NCBI RefSeq assembly: GCF_002795245.1
Contig: NZ_PGVG01000002.1
Location: forward strand, 124,001 to 188,000
DNA length: 64,000 bases
From: Bradyrhizobium forestalis
GTDB taxonomy: Bacteria > Pseudomonadota > Alphaproteobacteria > Rhizobiales > Xanthobacteraceae
Direction of reading: 5' to 3'
In this document: positions 55,499 to 64,000 of the stretch, piece after piece
How the letters are laid out: the number at the start of each line of letters is the position of its first letter
How positions within the stretch are numbered: position 1 is the first letter of the stretch
The notes under the pieces: model-generated
Told to the model about the DNA's origin: nothing
The model's input: only the letters and a program-made list of their open reading frames with translations
The model's database searches: none
Program-made: the position numbers and the translations under genes

Positions 55499-57532
55499 TC
55501 AGTTCGGCACGTTCCGTTCGAGATCCTCGAGCCAAGCGGCCGCACTCGAATCCGACGGCGCGCGCCAGTCGCCGCGCGGCGACAACGAGCCGCCGGCCGA
55601 GACCTTCGGTCCATTCGGCATGGCCGAGCGCTTGAACTGGCTGAAGGCGAAGAAGCGGCGCAGGAACACGTCCAGCCAGCGGCGGATCTCGGGCAAGTCG
55701 TAGGCCTTGCGCCGGTCGCTCGGGAACGCCGGCGGCCATTCGCCCTTGGCGGCGTCCTTCCACGCCTGGAGCGCCATGAAAGCAATCTTGGACGGCCGCA
55801 TGCCGAAGCGCAGCGTGTAGAACAGGTTGAAGTCCTGCAGCTCGTAAGGCCCGATGGACGCTTCCGTGCTCTGCGGTTTCTCGCCCGGCTGCACCGGCAC
55901 GAGCTCGGGCGAGATTTCAGCGGCCAGGATCGAGCCAAGCGTCCGGTTGACGTCGTCGCTGAACTGTCTCGAGGAGATCACCCAGCGGATCAGATGCTGG
56001 ATCAGCGTCTTCGGCACGCCGGCATTGACGTTGTAATGCGCCATCTGGTCGCCGACGCCATAGGTGCACCACCCCAGCGCGAGCTCGGACAGATCGCCGG
56101 TCCCGATGACGATGCCGCCGTGATGGTTGGCGAGCCGGAACAAATAGTCCGTGCGCAGGCCCGCCTGCACGTTCTCGAAGGTGACATCATAGACCTTCTC
56201 GCCCTTGCCGAAGGGGTGCCCGATGTCCTTCAGCATCTGGGTTGCGGTGGTCCGGATGTCGAGTTCCTGCCAGCTCGTCTGCAACGCCTGCATCAGCGCG
56301 AGCGCATTGGTCTTGCTCTCACTGCCGGTGGCAAAACCCGGCATGGTGTAGGCGAGGATGTTTTCACGCGGCAGGCCGAGCAGGTCGACCGCCTTGGCGG
56401 CGACGATCAGAGCATGGGTGGAATCGAGCCCGCCCGAGACGCCGATCACGACGCGCTTGGTGCCGGTCGCGCGCATCCTCTGCACGAGGCCGGCGACCTG
56501 GATGTTGTAGGCCTCGTAGCAATCCTGTTCGAGCAGGCTCTCGTCGCTCGGCACGAACGGAAAGCGCTCGACCTTGCGCAGGAAGCCGATATCGGCCGCC
56601 GGCGGCTTCAGGGCAAATGTCACCTTGCGGAAAAACGCCTCGCGCTGCCGACGGTTGTCGTCGAATGTTCCCATCAGCGCACGCTCCTGCCTGAGCAGGT
56701 CGAGATCGACGTCGGCCAACGTGATCTGGCCGCCCTGCCGGAACCGCTCGCCCTCGGCCAGCATCACGCCGTTCTCGTAGATCGAGGTCTGGCCGTCCCA
56801 GGCGAGATCGGTGGTGGATTCCCCTGCCCCGGCGGCGGAATAGACGTAGGCCGCGAGGCAGCGCGCCGATGTCGATTGGCACAGCAGCGCGCGCGAGCGC
56901 GCCCGGCCGACCGTGATCGGACTGCCCGAAAGATTGATCAGCACGCTCGCGCCCGCGAGTGCGAGCTCGGAGGCCGGCGTCACCGGGATCCACATGTCCT
57001 CGCAGATCTCGACGCCGATGGTGAGGCCCGGAACGTCCTCGGCCGCGAACAGAAGATCCACGCCGAACGGCGCGTGCAGGTCGACGAAGGCGATCGTCTC
57101 GCCGGCGATGCCGGCGCCGGAGGCGAAATGCCGTCCCTCGTAGAACTCGCGATAGGTCGGCAGGTAAGACTTCGGCACCACGCCGAGGACGTTGCCGCGA
57201 TGAATGACGACGGCGCAGTTGTAGATGCGATGACCAAAGCGCAGCGGCGCCCCGACGATCAGGACCGTCATCAGCCCCGCGGAGGCCTCAACGATCGCGG
57301 CGAGGCCGCGCTCGACCGCATCGAGCAGCGGATCCTGCTTCACCAGATCTTCGATCGCATAACCGGACAGGCACAGCTCGGGAAACACGGCCACCGCCAC
57401 CGACTGCTCGTGGCAGGCATCGGCCGCCGCCAGGACGGCCTTCGCGTTGGCCGTGGGATCGGCGACATGGGACGTGGTGACACAGGCCGCCACGCGCGCA
57501 AATCCGTGAGCGTAGATCGAGTGGAAAGTCAT
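55499..57532 (-). CDS. nadE: glutamine-dependent NAD+ synthetase
   Basis: A 677-residue bifunctional enzyme that makes NAD+ from nicotinate adenine dinucleotide using glutamine. The N-terminal nitrilase-like amidase domain has catalytic Glu (FPELCLSGY), Lys (VVPKSYLPTYREFYE) and Cys (VGVEICEDMW). The C-terminal synthetase has the PP-loop GVSGGLDSTHAL and the GTGDLSELALGWCTYGVGD motif. I chose the ATG at 57532 (MTFHSIYAHGF), the conserved beginning; the frame is open upstream. It shares the strand with pncA and a PhaC-like gene, which suggests NAD-related control. Confidence 0.95.
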   Translation of the reverse strand: MTFHSIYAHGFARVAACVTTSHVADPTANAKAVLAAADACHEQSVAVAVFPELCLSGYAIEDLVKQDPLLDAVERGLAAIVEASAGLMTVLIVGAPLRFGHRIYNCAVVIHRGNVLGVVPKSYLPTYREFYEGRHFASGAGIAGETIAFVDLHAPFGVDLLFAAEDVPGLTIGVEICEDMWIPVTPASELALAGASVLINLSGSPITVGRARSRALLCQSTSARCLAAYVYSAAGAGESTTDLAWDGQTSIYENGVMLAEGERFRQGGQITLADVDLDLLRQERALMGTFDDNRRQREAFFRKVTFALKPPAADIGFLRKVERFPFVPSDESLLEQDCYEAYNIQVAGLVQRMRATGTKRVVIGVSGGLDSTHALIVAAKAVDLLGLPRENILAYTMPGFATGSESKTNALALMQALQTSWQELDIRTTATQMLKDIGHPFGKGEKVYDVTFENVQAGLRTDYLFRLANHHGGIVIGTGDLSELALGWCTYGVGDQMAHYNVNAGVPKTLIQHLIRWVISSRQFSDDVNRTLGSILAAEISPELVPVQPGEKPQSTEASIGPYELQDFNLFYTLRFGMRPSKIAFMALQAWKDAAKGEWPPAFPSDRRKAYDLPEIRRWLDVFLRRFFAFSQFKRSAMPNGPKVSAGGSLSPRGDWRAPSDSSAAAWLEDLERNVPN

Positions 57533-57672
57533 CGAGCGCAGTTTCCTCAAAATCTCTTCGCTGCCGAAGCCGTCAGCTCCGGACCATATGTAGCCCATCG
57601 AGCGGGGCCCGTGCGAGCCATCCGCCGTCATGCATAACGGATTTGCAAAGCGGCCTGCCCAAGGTGACGAGC

Positions 57673-58788
57673 TCAGGCGCTGCGGGCCAGCACGCCGGGC
57701 AGATCGCCGCGCAGCCACCCGGCGATCCGGGGCCAGGCATGCGCGTGGGTGCGCGCGCCCATGAACAGGCCGAGATGATTGCTCGGCTCGGAAGCCGCCG
57801 CAATGAAGGCCGGCGGCGTGCCGACGAGCCCGGCGGTGGCAAGCGCTTGCGTCGCCGGCACCACATCGTCATCGAGCCCGGCGAGCAGGAAGATCGGTGC
57901 CTTGACGTCCTTCAGATGAACAGGGCGGCCGAGCGCGACGAACTTGTCGCGAGCAATCAGGTTCTCCCGGAAAATCCCATTGACGATCCCGAGATAATAA
58001 GTGCCCGGCAGATTGAGCGTCTCGGCGTTCCAGCGGTCGAAGCGCGCGAGCAGCGCCGTGCCCTGATCGTCCGAGAGATCCCTCTGCAATGCCGCCACGA
58101 TATCGTCGTTATCAGGCGCTTTGGACCAGAAGCGCAGCATCTCCTCGCCGCTGACATTGCCGCCGCCCCGCGCGACGAGCTGGTCATAGACCAGCTCGGG
58201 TGCGTTGCGGGCGAGCCGGGAGAGCGAGGAATCGATCGACAGGTCCACGGGAGCGCCGACCAGGACCAGCCGCCGCACCTTGGCTGGAAAACGCGCCGCG
58301 TAGAGCAGCGACAGCCATCCGCCCTGGCAGAGCCCGACGAGATCGACCGGCGCGCCGATCTCGTCGATGGCGACGTTGAGATCGCCGAGATAACTGTCGA
58401 TGGAGAGATAGCGCATGTCTGATGTCGCCGACCGCCAGTCGGTGAGATAGACCCGGTCGATGCCGCCATTTTGCAACGACTGCACCACGCTGTGGCCCGG
58501 CGCGAAATCGGCGATCAGGGCCCGATGCAGCGCATAGGGGGCGCAAACCAGCACCGGCTGGCCGGACCGCATCTGCGAGCAATCGCGCAGCTGCATCGTT
58601 GCGAGCTCCAATGCGACGCTGTTGGGTGTCGTCCATGGCAGGCTGCCGTCACGCTGCTCCGCGGGTTCGCGCTCCAGCCACCAGAAGCAGGCATCCATGG
58701 CAAGCTGCGCCGCCGCAAACGGCCACAGCCGCGGATCATCAGGAGCATGCCCTGGTCCGCGTGTCTGTTTGGCGGTCTTTTCCACCAT
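57673..58788 (-). CDS. PhaC-like alpha/beta hydrolase with Cys nucleophile
   Basis: A 371-residue protein with the nucleophile elbow GLCQGG (C154), as in PHA synthases (GxCxG) rather than the Ser of lipases. Catalytic Asp is likely in GLDDDVVP and His in SNHLGLFMG. Further PhaC-like features are VLVCAPYALHRALIADFAPGHSVVQSL and VYLTDWRSATSDMRYLSIDSYLGDLN. It is shorter than class I PhaC (about 570-600 residues) and lacks the N-terminal domain. It may be a partial-family synthase, a depolymerase or an acyltransferase. It lies between pncA (16 bp) and nadE (140 bp). Confidence 0.8.
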   Translation of the reverse strand: MVEKTAKQTRGPGHAPDDPRLWPFAAAQLAMDACFWWLEREPAEQRDGSLPWTTPNSVALELATMQLRDCSQMRSGQPVLVCAPYALHRALIADFAPGHSVVQSLQNGGIDRVYLTDWRSATSDMRYLSIDSYLGDLNVAIDEIGAPVDLVGLCQGGWLSLLYAARFPAKVRRLVLVGAPVDLSIDSSLSRLARNAPELVYDQLVARGGGNVSGEEMLRFWSKAPDNDDIVAALQRDLSDDQGTALLARFDRWNAETLNLPGTYYLGIVNGIFRENLIARDKFVALGRPVHLKDVKAPIFLLAGLDDDVVPATQALATAGLVGTPPAFIAAASEPSNHLGLFMGARTHAHAWPRIAGWLRGDLPGVLARSA

Positions 58789-58804
58789 GGCTACCTCGAT
58801 GTCC

Positions 58805-59431
58805 TCACAGGAACGCCTCGAGGCTGACGACAGCGATGCCGAGGTCCCGAAAGCTTTGATGGGTCGCCGCAACCGAGCCGTCGAGATCGATACCCCGGCA
58901 GGCATCCTCGATGACGGCCACCTCCAACCCTGCCTTACGCGCATCCTCCGCCGAGAAGCGGACGCAGAAGTCCAGCGCCAGACCCGCGACAAAGACAGTC
59001 TTCAGCTCGCGTTCGCGCAAATAACCAAGCAGTCCGGTCGGCGTGCGATGGTCGTTCTCGAACAGCGCCGAGTAGGAATCGATGTCACGGCGAAAGCCTT
59101 TGCGCACCACGAGGCTCGCCCGTGTCACGTCGAGATCGCAATGAAATTCAGCACCCGCCGTGCCTTGCACGCAATGCGTCGGCCACAGCACCTGCCGGCC
59201 GTAGTCGAGCTCAATCATCTGGAACGGCTGCTTGCCCGCATGGTTCGGCGCGAACGAGACGTGGTCGCGCGGATGCCAGTCCTGGGTCAGGACCACATTG
59301 GCGAATTTTTGGGCGATCCTGTTGATGGCGGGGACGACCTTCTCGCCACTGGGAACGGCGAGCGCGCCGCCGGTACAGAAGTCGTTCTGTACGTCGATCA
59401 CCAGCAGCACGTCGTGGTCGGAAATCTTCAT
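58805..59431 (-). CDS. pncA: nicotinamidase (PncA)
   Basis: Isochorismatase-fold amidase of 208 residues that deaminates nicotinamide to nicotinate, feeding NAD salvage. The triad is Asp13 in VIDVQNDFC, Lys in VVRKGF, and Cys in LALDFCVRF. Metal ligands are in DWHPRDHVSF (Asp/His). The ATG at 59431 gives the family start. It heads a run pncA, PhaC-like, nadE, GrlR-like on one strand; with NadE it would complete salvage to NAD+ together with enzymes encoded elsewhere. Confidence 0.93.
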   Translation of the reverse strand: MKISDHDVLLVIDVQNDFCTGGALAVPSGEKVVPAINRIAQKFANVVLTQDWHPRDHVSFAPNHAGKQPFQMIELDYGRQVLWPTHCVQGTAGAEFHCDLDVTRASLVVRKGFRRDIDSYSALFENDHRTPTGLLGYLRERELKTVFVAGLALDFCVRFSAEDARKAGLEVAVIEDACRGIDLDGSVAATHQSFRDLGIAVVSLEAFL

Positions 59432-59700
59432 CGCAAGGTCCCGTTCGATCCGCCCGGCGTCAAGCGCCGGACGCTCCCTCCCAATGTCGATCTTCCAGCG
59501 CGGCTTCGCAACCACCGACCGCGTGCGGCGACACCGCGCTGATGGCCAAGGATTGTCCAGAATGCAACGGTTTGACCTCGTCCGTGTTGACTAGCAACAA
59601 TCAAGCGAGGATTCTCAGGCCGTCCGCGTGCTTGCGGATCGGATCAGGAAGGGAGGCGAAGGTTCCCGAAGGCCGGCAAGGCCGCGGAAGCCGCAGGGCC

Positions 59701-60687
59701 ATGGGCATCGGCAAGACAGGAAAAATTCTTCTCGCCGATATCGGCGGCACCAATGCGCGCTTCGCGCTGAGCAAGGCCGAATCCAGCGATGGCGACCAGA
59801 CCGGGCCGATCGACTATGTGAAGGTCGCCGACTTCCCGACCGTCCGCGAAGCCATCGCGGACCTCCTGGCGCGCCGGTCGGGCGGCGAGCAGCCCCAAAG
59901 AGCAGTGCTGGCGGTGGCGGGTCCCGTCACCAACAATCGCTGCGTCATGACCAATAGCCCCTGGGTCATCGACGGCAACGAGCTGCAGCCCGCGCTCGGC
60001 TTCGACAGCGTCCATGTGCTGAACGACTTCGAGGTGGTGGCCTGGTCCCTGCCCGCCTTGCAGCCTGCCGACCTGGTCCCGCTCGGCGGAGGCGGCGGCT
60101 TGCCCGGAGAGCCGTTGCTGGTGGTCGGGCCAGGAACCGGTTTTGGTGTCTCCTGCCTGATTGAACGCCATGGTTCGCGACTGGCCGTCGTCACTGAGGC
60201 CGGACACGCGACGCTGCCGGCAGAGAACGAGCGCGAGGAACGCGTGATTGCGTGCTTGCGCCGGCGCCTCGGCCATGTCTCCATCGAGCGCGGCGCGCTC
60301 TCGGGTTCCGGGCTGCAGAACCTCTACGAAGCACTGGCTGAGATCGATGGCGTTCAGGTGCCGCATCGCGATGCGGCCGCCATCACCAAGGCCGCACTGG
60401 AGGGAAGTTGTCCCGTCAGCCGCACGACGCTGGAGATGTTTTGCGCCATCCTTGGCTCGGTCGCCGGCAATCTCGCGGTGACCTTCGGCGCCCGCGGCGG
60501 CGTTTATATCGCCGGCGGAATCGTGCCGCGCTTTCGCGAGTTCCTCGCAGCCTCCGCGTTCCGGGCACGCTTTGAAGCAAAGGGACGGTTCCAGGACTAT
60601 CTGCGCAACATCCCGACCCGGCTCGTGATCAAGCCTGATGCGAGCTTCGTCGGCCTGAAGATGTTTGCCGACCACACTGCGGATTGA
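59701..60687 (+). CDS. glk: glucokinase
   Basis: Cytosolic kinase of 328 residues that phosphorylates glucose to glucose 6-phosphate. The N-terminal phosphate-1 motif LLADIGGTNARFAL and the ATP-binding VVGPGTGFGVSCL are diagnostic of the Glk family (not ROK). The sugar site is in VLNDFEVVAW, and EAGHATLPAENEREE is also conserved. The ATG at 59701 (AGGG just upstream) is preferred over the earlier in-frame starts, which would add a non-family leader. It starts about 270 bp from divergent pncA. Confidence 0.93.
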   Translation: MGIGKTGKILLADIGGTNARFALSKAESSDGDQTGPIDYVKVADFPTVREAIADLLARRSGGEQPQRAVLAVAGPVTNNRCVMTNSPWVIDGNELQPALGFDSVHVLNDFEVVAWSLPALQPADLVPLGGGGGLPGEPLLVVGPGTGFGVSCLIERHGSRLAVVTEAGHATLPAENEREERVIACLRRRLGHVSIERGALSGSGLQNLYEALAEIDGVQVPHRDAAAITKAALEGSCPVSRTTLEMFCAILGSVAGNLAVTFGARGGVYIAGGIVPRFREFLAASAFRARFEAKGRFQDYLRNIPTRLVIKPDASFVGLKMFADHTAD

Positions 60688-60833
60688 CGGACGGTCGCTT
60701 CCTGCTGCTCGCGGGCGCCAGTAATTCACAGCAGATTACTGCGCACGCCCGGTCCCGGGGAGGAACGTGCTTGCGTACATGTTTCAGATGAGAAACAATC
60801 TCATCGTGTGTGGCGTAGTTGCGGGGGCGTGAC

Positions 60834-61037
60834 ATGCGTAAGCAGGATTTTGGTTTCGACTATCACCGCTATCACCGCCTGCTGCGCGAGGCCGACAGCG
60901 AAGACAAGCGGTTGGCCCTGATCGAACTCCTGATCGAGGAAAAGGCCCGTGACCGGCTGGCTGCCCAGCGCGCGTCGGATCGAGCGGCGATGACGGCTCA
61001 TACCATTGCCACGGTGCTGAGGAACGGTCGCAACTGA
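60834..61037 (+). CDS. small cytosolic protein of unknown function (67 aa)
   Basis: A 67-residue, helical, charged protein (MRKQDFGFDYHRYHRLLREADSEDKRLALIELLIEEKARD). No signal or membrane segment. It begins with ATG after GGGGGCGTGAC. The conserved-looking start DFGFDYHRYHRLL does not match a family I can name. It lies between glucokinase and a response regulator on the other strand. Confidence 0.6.
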   Translation: MRKQDFGFDYHRYHRLLREADSEDKRLALIELLIEEKARDRLAAQRASDRAAMTAHTIATVLRNGRN

Positions 61038-61082
61038 CGCGATTGAATTCACCCTCCGGCCATGCGCCCCAGCGATGATTGC

Positions 61083-61460
61083 TCAGCTTTGAATTTTGGC
61101 TGACGGCTCCGGAAACATCGAATCGATCATCGCCTTGAGCTGATCTATCGCGATCGGCTTGCGCAGAATCGGCCTGCGCCGGAGCAAGGACGGCAGCAGT
61201 TCCGGACCGTAGCCTGTGGCGAACAGAAACGGTTTTCCGCGGCGCTCGATCAGGTCGGCGACCGGATCGACGTAGACGCCCATCAAATTGATGTCGAGGA
61301 TGGCCAGATCGTATTGCGCGGTCATGGCAAAGGCGCTGGCGTCGCGCACATTGTCCGCTTCCGCGACGACGTGGTGTCCGAGTTCCTCCACCATGTCGGC
61401 GATCATCATCCGGATCAACGCCTCGTCTTCGACCAGGAAAACGGAGAGTCCGTCCGCCAT
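61083..61460 (-). CDS. single-domain response regulator
   Basis: A 125-residue receiver domain without output domain. Acidic pocket Glu/Asp (VEDEAL), phospho-acceptor Asp56 in LAILDINLMG, the Thr/Ser switch in LFATGYG, and the Lys in LRKPIAID are all present. Such single-domain regulators act in phosphorelays or by protein contact. No histidine kinase is adjacent, so the partner lies elsewhere. The ATG at 61460 gives a normal start. Confidence 0.92.
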   Translation of the reverse strand: MADGLSVFLVEDEALIRMMIADMVEELGHHVVAEADNVRDASAFAMTAQYDLAILDINLMGVYVDPVADLIERRGKPFLFATGYGPELLPSLLRRRPILRKPIAIDQLKAMIDSMFPEPSAKIQS

Positions 61461-61572
61461 ATCAACCCCGCAGTCAGTCTCGCGAAGCTAACCATAACCG
61501 AATTGCGGAGAGGATTCACGAATTCGTGGCGGGCGCCGTCCACTCAGACCCGCCCGAACCGATCTAACTTGA

Positions 61573-62370
61573 TCAATCCAATCCGCGCTCGTGGCTGAGG
61601 CGCACCATCTCCTGAATGAAGACCTGCTTCTGCTTGTCGTCGAGGCTCGAATAAAGCGGCTCGGCGGCGTCGGCGACGTTGCGCTGGTCGGCGGCACGAT
61701 CAATCAGGAACTGGGCCTCGTTGCGCATCTGCTCGACGATGTCGTCGGGCGGATCCCGCTTGGCGCGCGCAACCCGCAGGTTGAGCCGCTCTGCACCATT
61801 ATGCCCGAGGTAGTGCATCGCGCTCGAGAAGCCGTACCAGTGCTTCTCCTGATCCGGCGTGAGGTTCAGCTCGGTCTTGATCCGCTCGATGTAGGAATCG
61901 CTGTTGGCGACGATCTGCTCGGCGGTCAGCTGCGGCGTGCCGGTCTGGGTGAGAACCGTGACGTCCTTATTGTCCTTATTACCCTTGTTGTCCTGCGGCG
62001 CGTTCTTCGCCTCCTTACCCGCCTTGGCGCCCTTGCCCGCCTTGGCGCTCTTGGCATCCTTGTCCTTGGCCGCGCCCTGCTGCTTGGCGTCCTTGCTGGA
62101 GTCCTTGGCGGCCGGCGCCGGATTGCCGCCGTTGTTGTTGCCGACACCGAGCACGCCGGTGAAGACGCCGACCACGCCGCCGATCGCACCGCCGAGCACG
62201 CCACCGACCGGACCCGCCGCCTTGTTCCCGGCCGCCGCGCCTTCCTGAACACCTTTGACCAAACCTTGAGCATTCGCCACCGCGGCGGCACCGAGCAACA
62301 GCGCAAGCACGGACCCCAGCGCGAAGCATCGCCGCAGGTAAAGCCGCGCTGGCGGCGCCGTATTGATCAT
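61573..62370 (-). CDS. periplasmic LTXXQ-type protein with glycine zipper
   Basis: A 265-residue protein with a signal peptide (LRRCFALGSVLALLLGAAAVANA). The mature part has a glycine-rich segment (GPVGGVLGGAIGGVVGVFTGVLGVG), then a Lys/Ala/Asp-rich low-complexity linker of about 60 residues, and a helical domain with LTPDQEKHWYGFSSAMHYLG, the LTXXQ motif of Spy/CpxP-like chaperones. The start at 62370 is preferred because GGAGACGAGA precedes it. It probably acts in the envelope; the exact role is unknown. Confidence 0.7.
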   Translation of the reverse strand: MINTAPPARLYLRRCFALGSVLALLLGAAAVANAQGLVKGVQEGAAAGNKAAGPVGGVLGGAIGGVVGVFTGVLGVGNNNGGNPAPAAKDSSKDAKQQGAAKDKDAKSAKAGKGAKAGKEAKNAPQDNKGNKDNKDVTVLTQTGTPQLTAEQIVANSDSYIERIKTELNLTPDQEKHWYGFSSAMHYLGHNGAERLNLRVARAKRDPPDDIVEQMRNEAQFLIDRAADQRNVADAAEPLYSSLDDKQKQVFIQEMVRLSHERGLD

Positions 62371-62852
62371 TCTCGTCTCCATCGTCGACCTGACTGGCCT
62401 ATCGGGCGGGCGTCACCCGCAACTGCAACTCTATCGTTTCCGCCGCTTCGAGGTCCAGACGCGGCCGATTGCTGTCCACGCCCGAAAAGTCTTTCACGCG
62501 AAGCGGTTATGCAGGCTTATTCGAAACTGCGGCGTAAATGCGCACGGATCGTTCCAGACGGTTCGGCGCGAAGTGTGCGTCGCAAAAACAACGAGCGCCC
62601 TGCACCTGCGACGCGTCGCCTCGACACGCGTCGCGACGTTTCCGGACACAACGTTAGTTTTAGACGCAGAGCCATTCGGCTTTCTCGACAGACGCGATCA
62701 ATCATGATCTGATCGCGCTACCAATTTGCTGCGGCATGCGTGATTTGCCCACGCGGGCCGACGGCACCAATAAGAAAATCGAGCAACAAGAACGCAATAA
62801 AGAAAGTCTCTCAGAGGAAACTCCAACAACAACACCCAAGCGAGGAAACGAG
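62371..62852. other. non-coding gap with an inverted repeat
   Basis: These 482 bp separate the LTXXQ-type gene from the divergent binding-protein gene and should hold both promoters. One perfect inverted repeat is visible: GCGACGCGT (62608-62616), 9-nt loop, ACGCGTCGC (62626-62634). The last 90 bp are A-rich (many CAA repeats), as in an unstructured 5' leader before the binding-protein ATG. No gene I can support is present. Confidence 0.5.
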
Positions 62853-64000
62853 ATGTCACGCAAGACACTGACGCGACGTCAATTTGTGGCTGCCACTGCA
62901 ATGTCCTCCGCGGCGCTGATCACAGCGCCCTATGTCCGAGGCGCTTACGCCGCCGGCAAGCTCTCGATCGGCTTCTGGGACCATTGGGTGCCGGGCGCCA
63001 ACGATGCCTCCCGCGCTCTCGTCAATGAATGGGCCGAGAAGGAGAAGGTCGAAGTCTCGATCGATTACATCACCAGCAACAACAACAAGATCCAGCTTAC
63101 CGTCGCAGCGGAAGCCCAAGCGAAATCGGGCCACGATATCCTGCAGATGCCGACATGGTGGCCGCATGCCTACGCCGAAAATCTCGAGCCACTCAATGAT
63201 ATCATGGAGCCGCTGATCAAGCAGAATGGCGAGGTGAACGGCACCGTCAAATATCTCGGCCAGGCGGGCGGCAAATGGCTTGCCATCCCCGCAACTCCGG
63301 GCAGCCAGATCAAGGGACCCTGCTCCCGCATCGATTTGATGAAGAAGCACGCAGGCATCGACGTCCAGGAGATGTACCCGGCCGGAGCGCAGCCAAAGGC
63401 GGATGGTTGGACGATGGATACGTTCCTGAAGGCGGCTGAAGCCTGCCAGAAGGGCGGCTTCCCGTTCGGCATCGGCCTCGGCGAAACCACAGACAGCGTG
63501 GACACGGCCGGTGCAATCTTCCAGTCGTTCGGCGCGGAGCTCGTCAACGCCAAGGGCGACGTCACAGTGAAGACCGACGCCGTTCGCCAAGCTCTCGAAT
63601 ACTACAAGAAGCTGATTGCTTTCCTGCCGCCTGACGCTCCGTCCTGGGACGACGCCTCGAACAACAAGTGGCTGATCTCGGGCCGTGGCGCGCTCATCCT
63701 GAATCCGCCGAGCGCGTGGGCCGTCGCCAAGCGCGATGCACCGCAGGTCGCCGAACAATGCTGGACACACGGCTTCCCGGCTGGCCCAAAGGGCCGCTTC
63801 GCACCCTACCTGCCGTACTTCTGGGGCCTCTGGAGCTTCAGCAAGAACAAGGAGGCAGCAAAGAGCCTGCTCGTTCACTTGTCCGCGCCATCGTCGATCG
63901 CAAAGTTCGTCGCAGCGAGCGGCGGCTACGATCTGCCGGCCTACGCCAACATGACGACGCTGAAGACCTGGGCGGAGGAAGGCCCACCGAAGGGGACGCT
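62853..64000 (+). CDS. ABC transporter substrate-binding protein, family 1 (partial)
   Basis: The gene begins with ATG at 62853 (GAGGAAACGAG upstream) and stays open to the window edge, giving 382 residues. A twin-arginine signal (LTRRQFVAATAMSSAALITA) leads to a periplasmic binding protein. FWDHWVPGANDASRALVNEWAEKEKVEVSIDYI at the start and later GYDLPAYANM fit the family 1 (sugar-type) group, including sugar, polyol and glycerol-3-phosphate binders. The permease and ATPase genes are expected just outside the window. Confidence 0.88.
   Translation, partial: MSRKTLTRRQFVAATAMSSAALITAPYVRGAYAAGKLSIGFWDHWVPGANDASRALVNEWAEKEKVEVSIDYITSNNNKIQLTVAAEAQAKSGHDILQMPTWWPHAYAENLEPLNDIMEPLIKQNGEVNGTVKYLGQAGGKWLAIPATPGSQIKGPCSRIDLMKKHAGIDVQEMYPAGAQPKADGWTMDTFLKAAEACQKGGFPFGIGLGETTDSVDTAGAIFQSFGAELVNAKGDVTVKTDAVRQALEYYKKLIAFLPPDAPSWDDASNNKWLISGRGALILNPPSAWAVAKRDAPQVAEQCWTHGFPAGPKGRFAPYLPYFWGLWSFSKNKEAAKSLLVHLSAPSSIAKFVAASGGYDLPAYANMTTLKTWAEEGPPKGT

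Noticed and set aside
55247..57637. 796-codon open frame antisense to nadE
   Set aside because: Arg/Asp/His-rich translation without any motif; it is the shadow of the well-supported nadE gene.

Overview
The window looks like chromosomal DNA of a Bradyrhizobium-type alphaproteobacterium (Nitrobacteraceae). The reasons are the uniformly high GC, a complete nosRZDFYLX cluster in the order known from Bradyrhizobium, an F1-ATPase inhibitor zeta subunit, two TRAP transporters, a rlpA/dacA/tmk/holB/metG/tatD block typical of Rhizobiales, and several palindromic intergenic repeats of a kind I associate with this group. This assignment is by recognition, not by a database search. No integrase, transposase, phage gene or CRISPR array was seen.

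Layout. 0-7 kb: the tail of an anion transporter, a methionine ABC importer (metNI, no metQ in view) behind a possibly structured leader, then a TonB-dependent receptor with a candidate Irr/ICE box and a PepSY membrane protein, probably a siderophore uptake and reduction unit. 7-17 kb: a MITE-like repeat, a DUF4956-like membrane protein, and on the minus strand the nitrous oxide reductase operon. In it nosD-F-Y-L-X are chained by 4-bp start/stop overlaps. A ferritin-like di-iron protein gene runs divergently from nosR. 18-28 kb: an M24 peptidase with a perfect palindrome upstream, a TRAP transporter with fused DctQM followed by an acyl-CoA synthetase, and, convergent to these, a second TRAP transporter with separate subunits.

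28-36.5 kb: a housekeeping block on the minus strand (rlpA; dacA-like, tmk, holB, metG, tatD, MBL hydrolase), interrupted by a plus-strand epoxide hydrolase. MetG carries a lysine/alanine-rich tail of about 147 residues resembling histone H1. 36.5-46 kb: an accessory, stress-flavoured region of small genes. It includes three proteins of 29-34 residues, the ATPase inhibitor zeta subunit, a phospholipase D/VTT fusion coupled to an endonuclease/exonuclease/phosphatase protein, a TTG-start protein, a coiled-coil protein, a CDF metal transporter and tRNA-Ser(UGA).

46-64 kb: ilvD; a six-gene operon for an oligopeptide/sugar-type ABC importer with a sugar phosphate isomerase/epimerase; a candidate small RNA with two strong hairpins; a GrlR-like / nadE / PhaC-like hydrolase / pncA group linked to NAD synthesis; glucokinase; a single-domain response regulator; an LTXXQ-type periplasmic protein; and the start of a family 1 solute-binding protein that runs off the window.

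The least described items are the MetRS tail, the candidate small RNA at 54.8 kb, the PhaC-like Cys-nucleophile protein between the NAD genes, the PLD-VTT/EEP pair, the MITE-like element and the micro-proteins.
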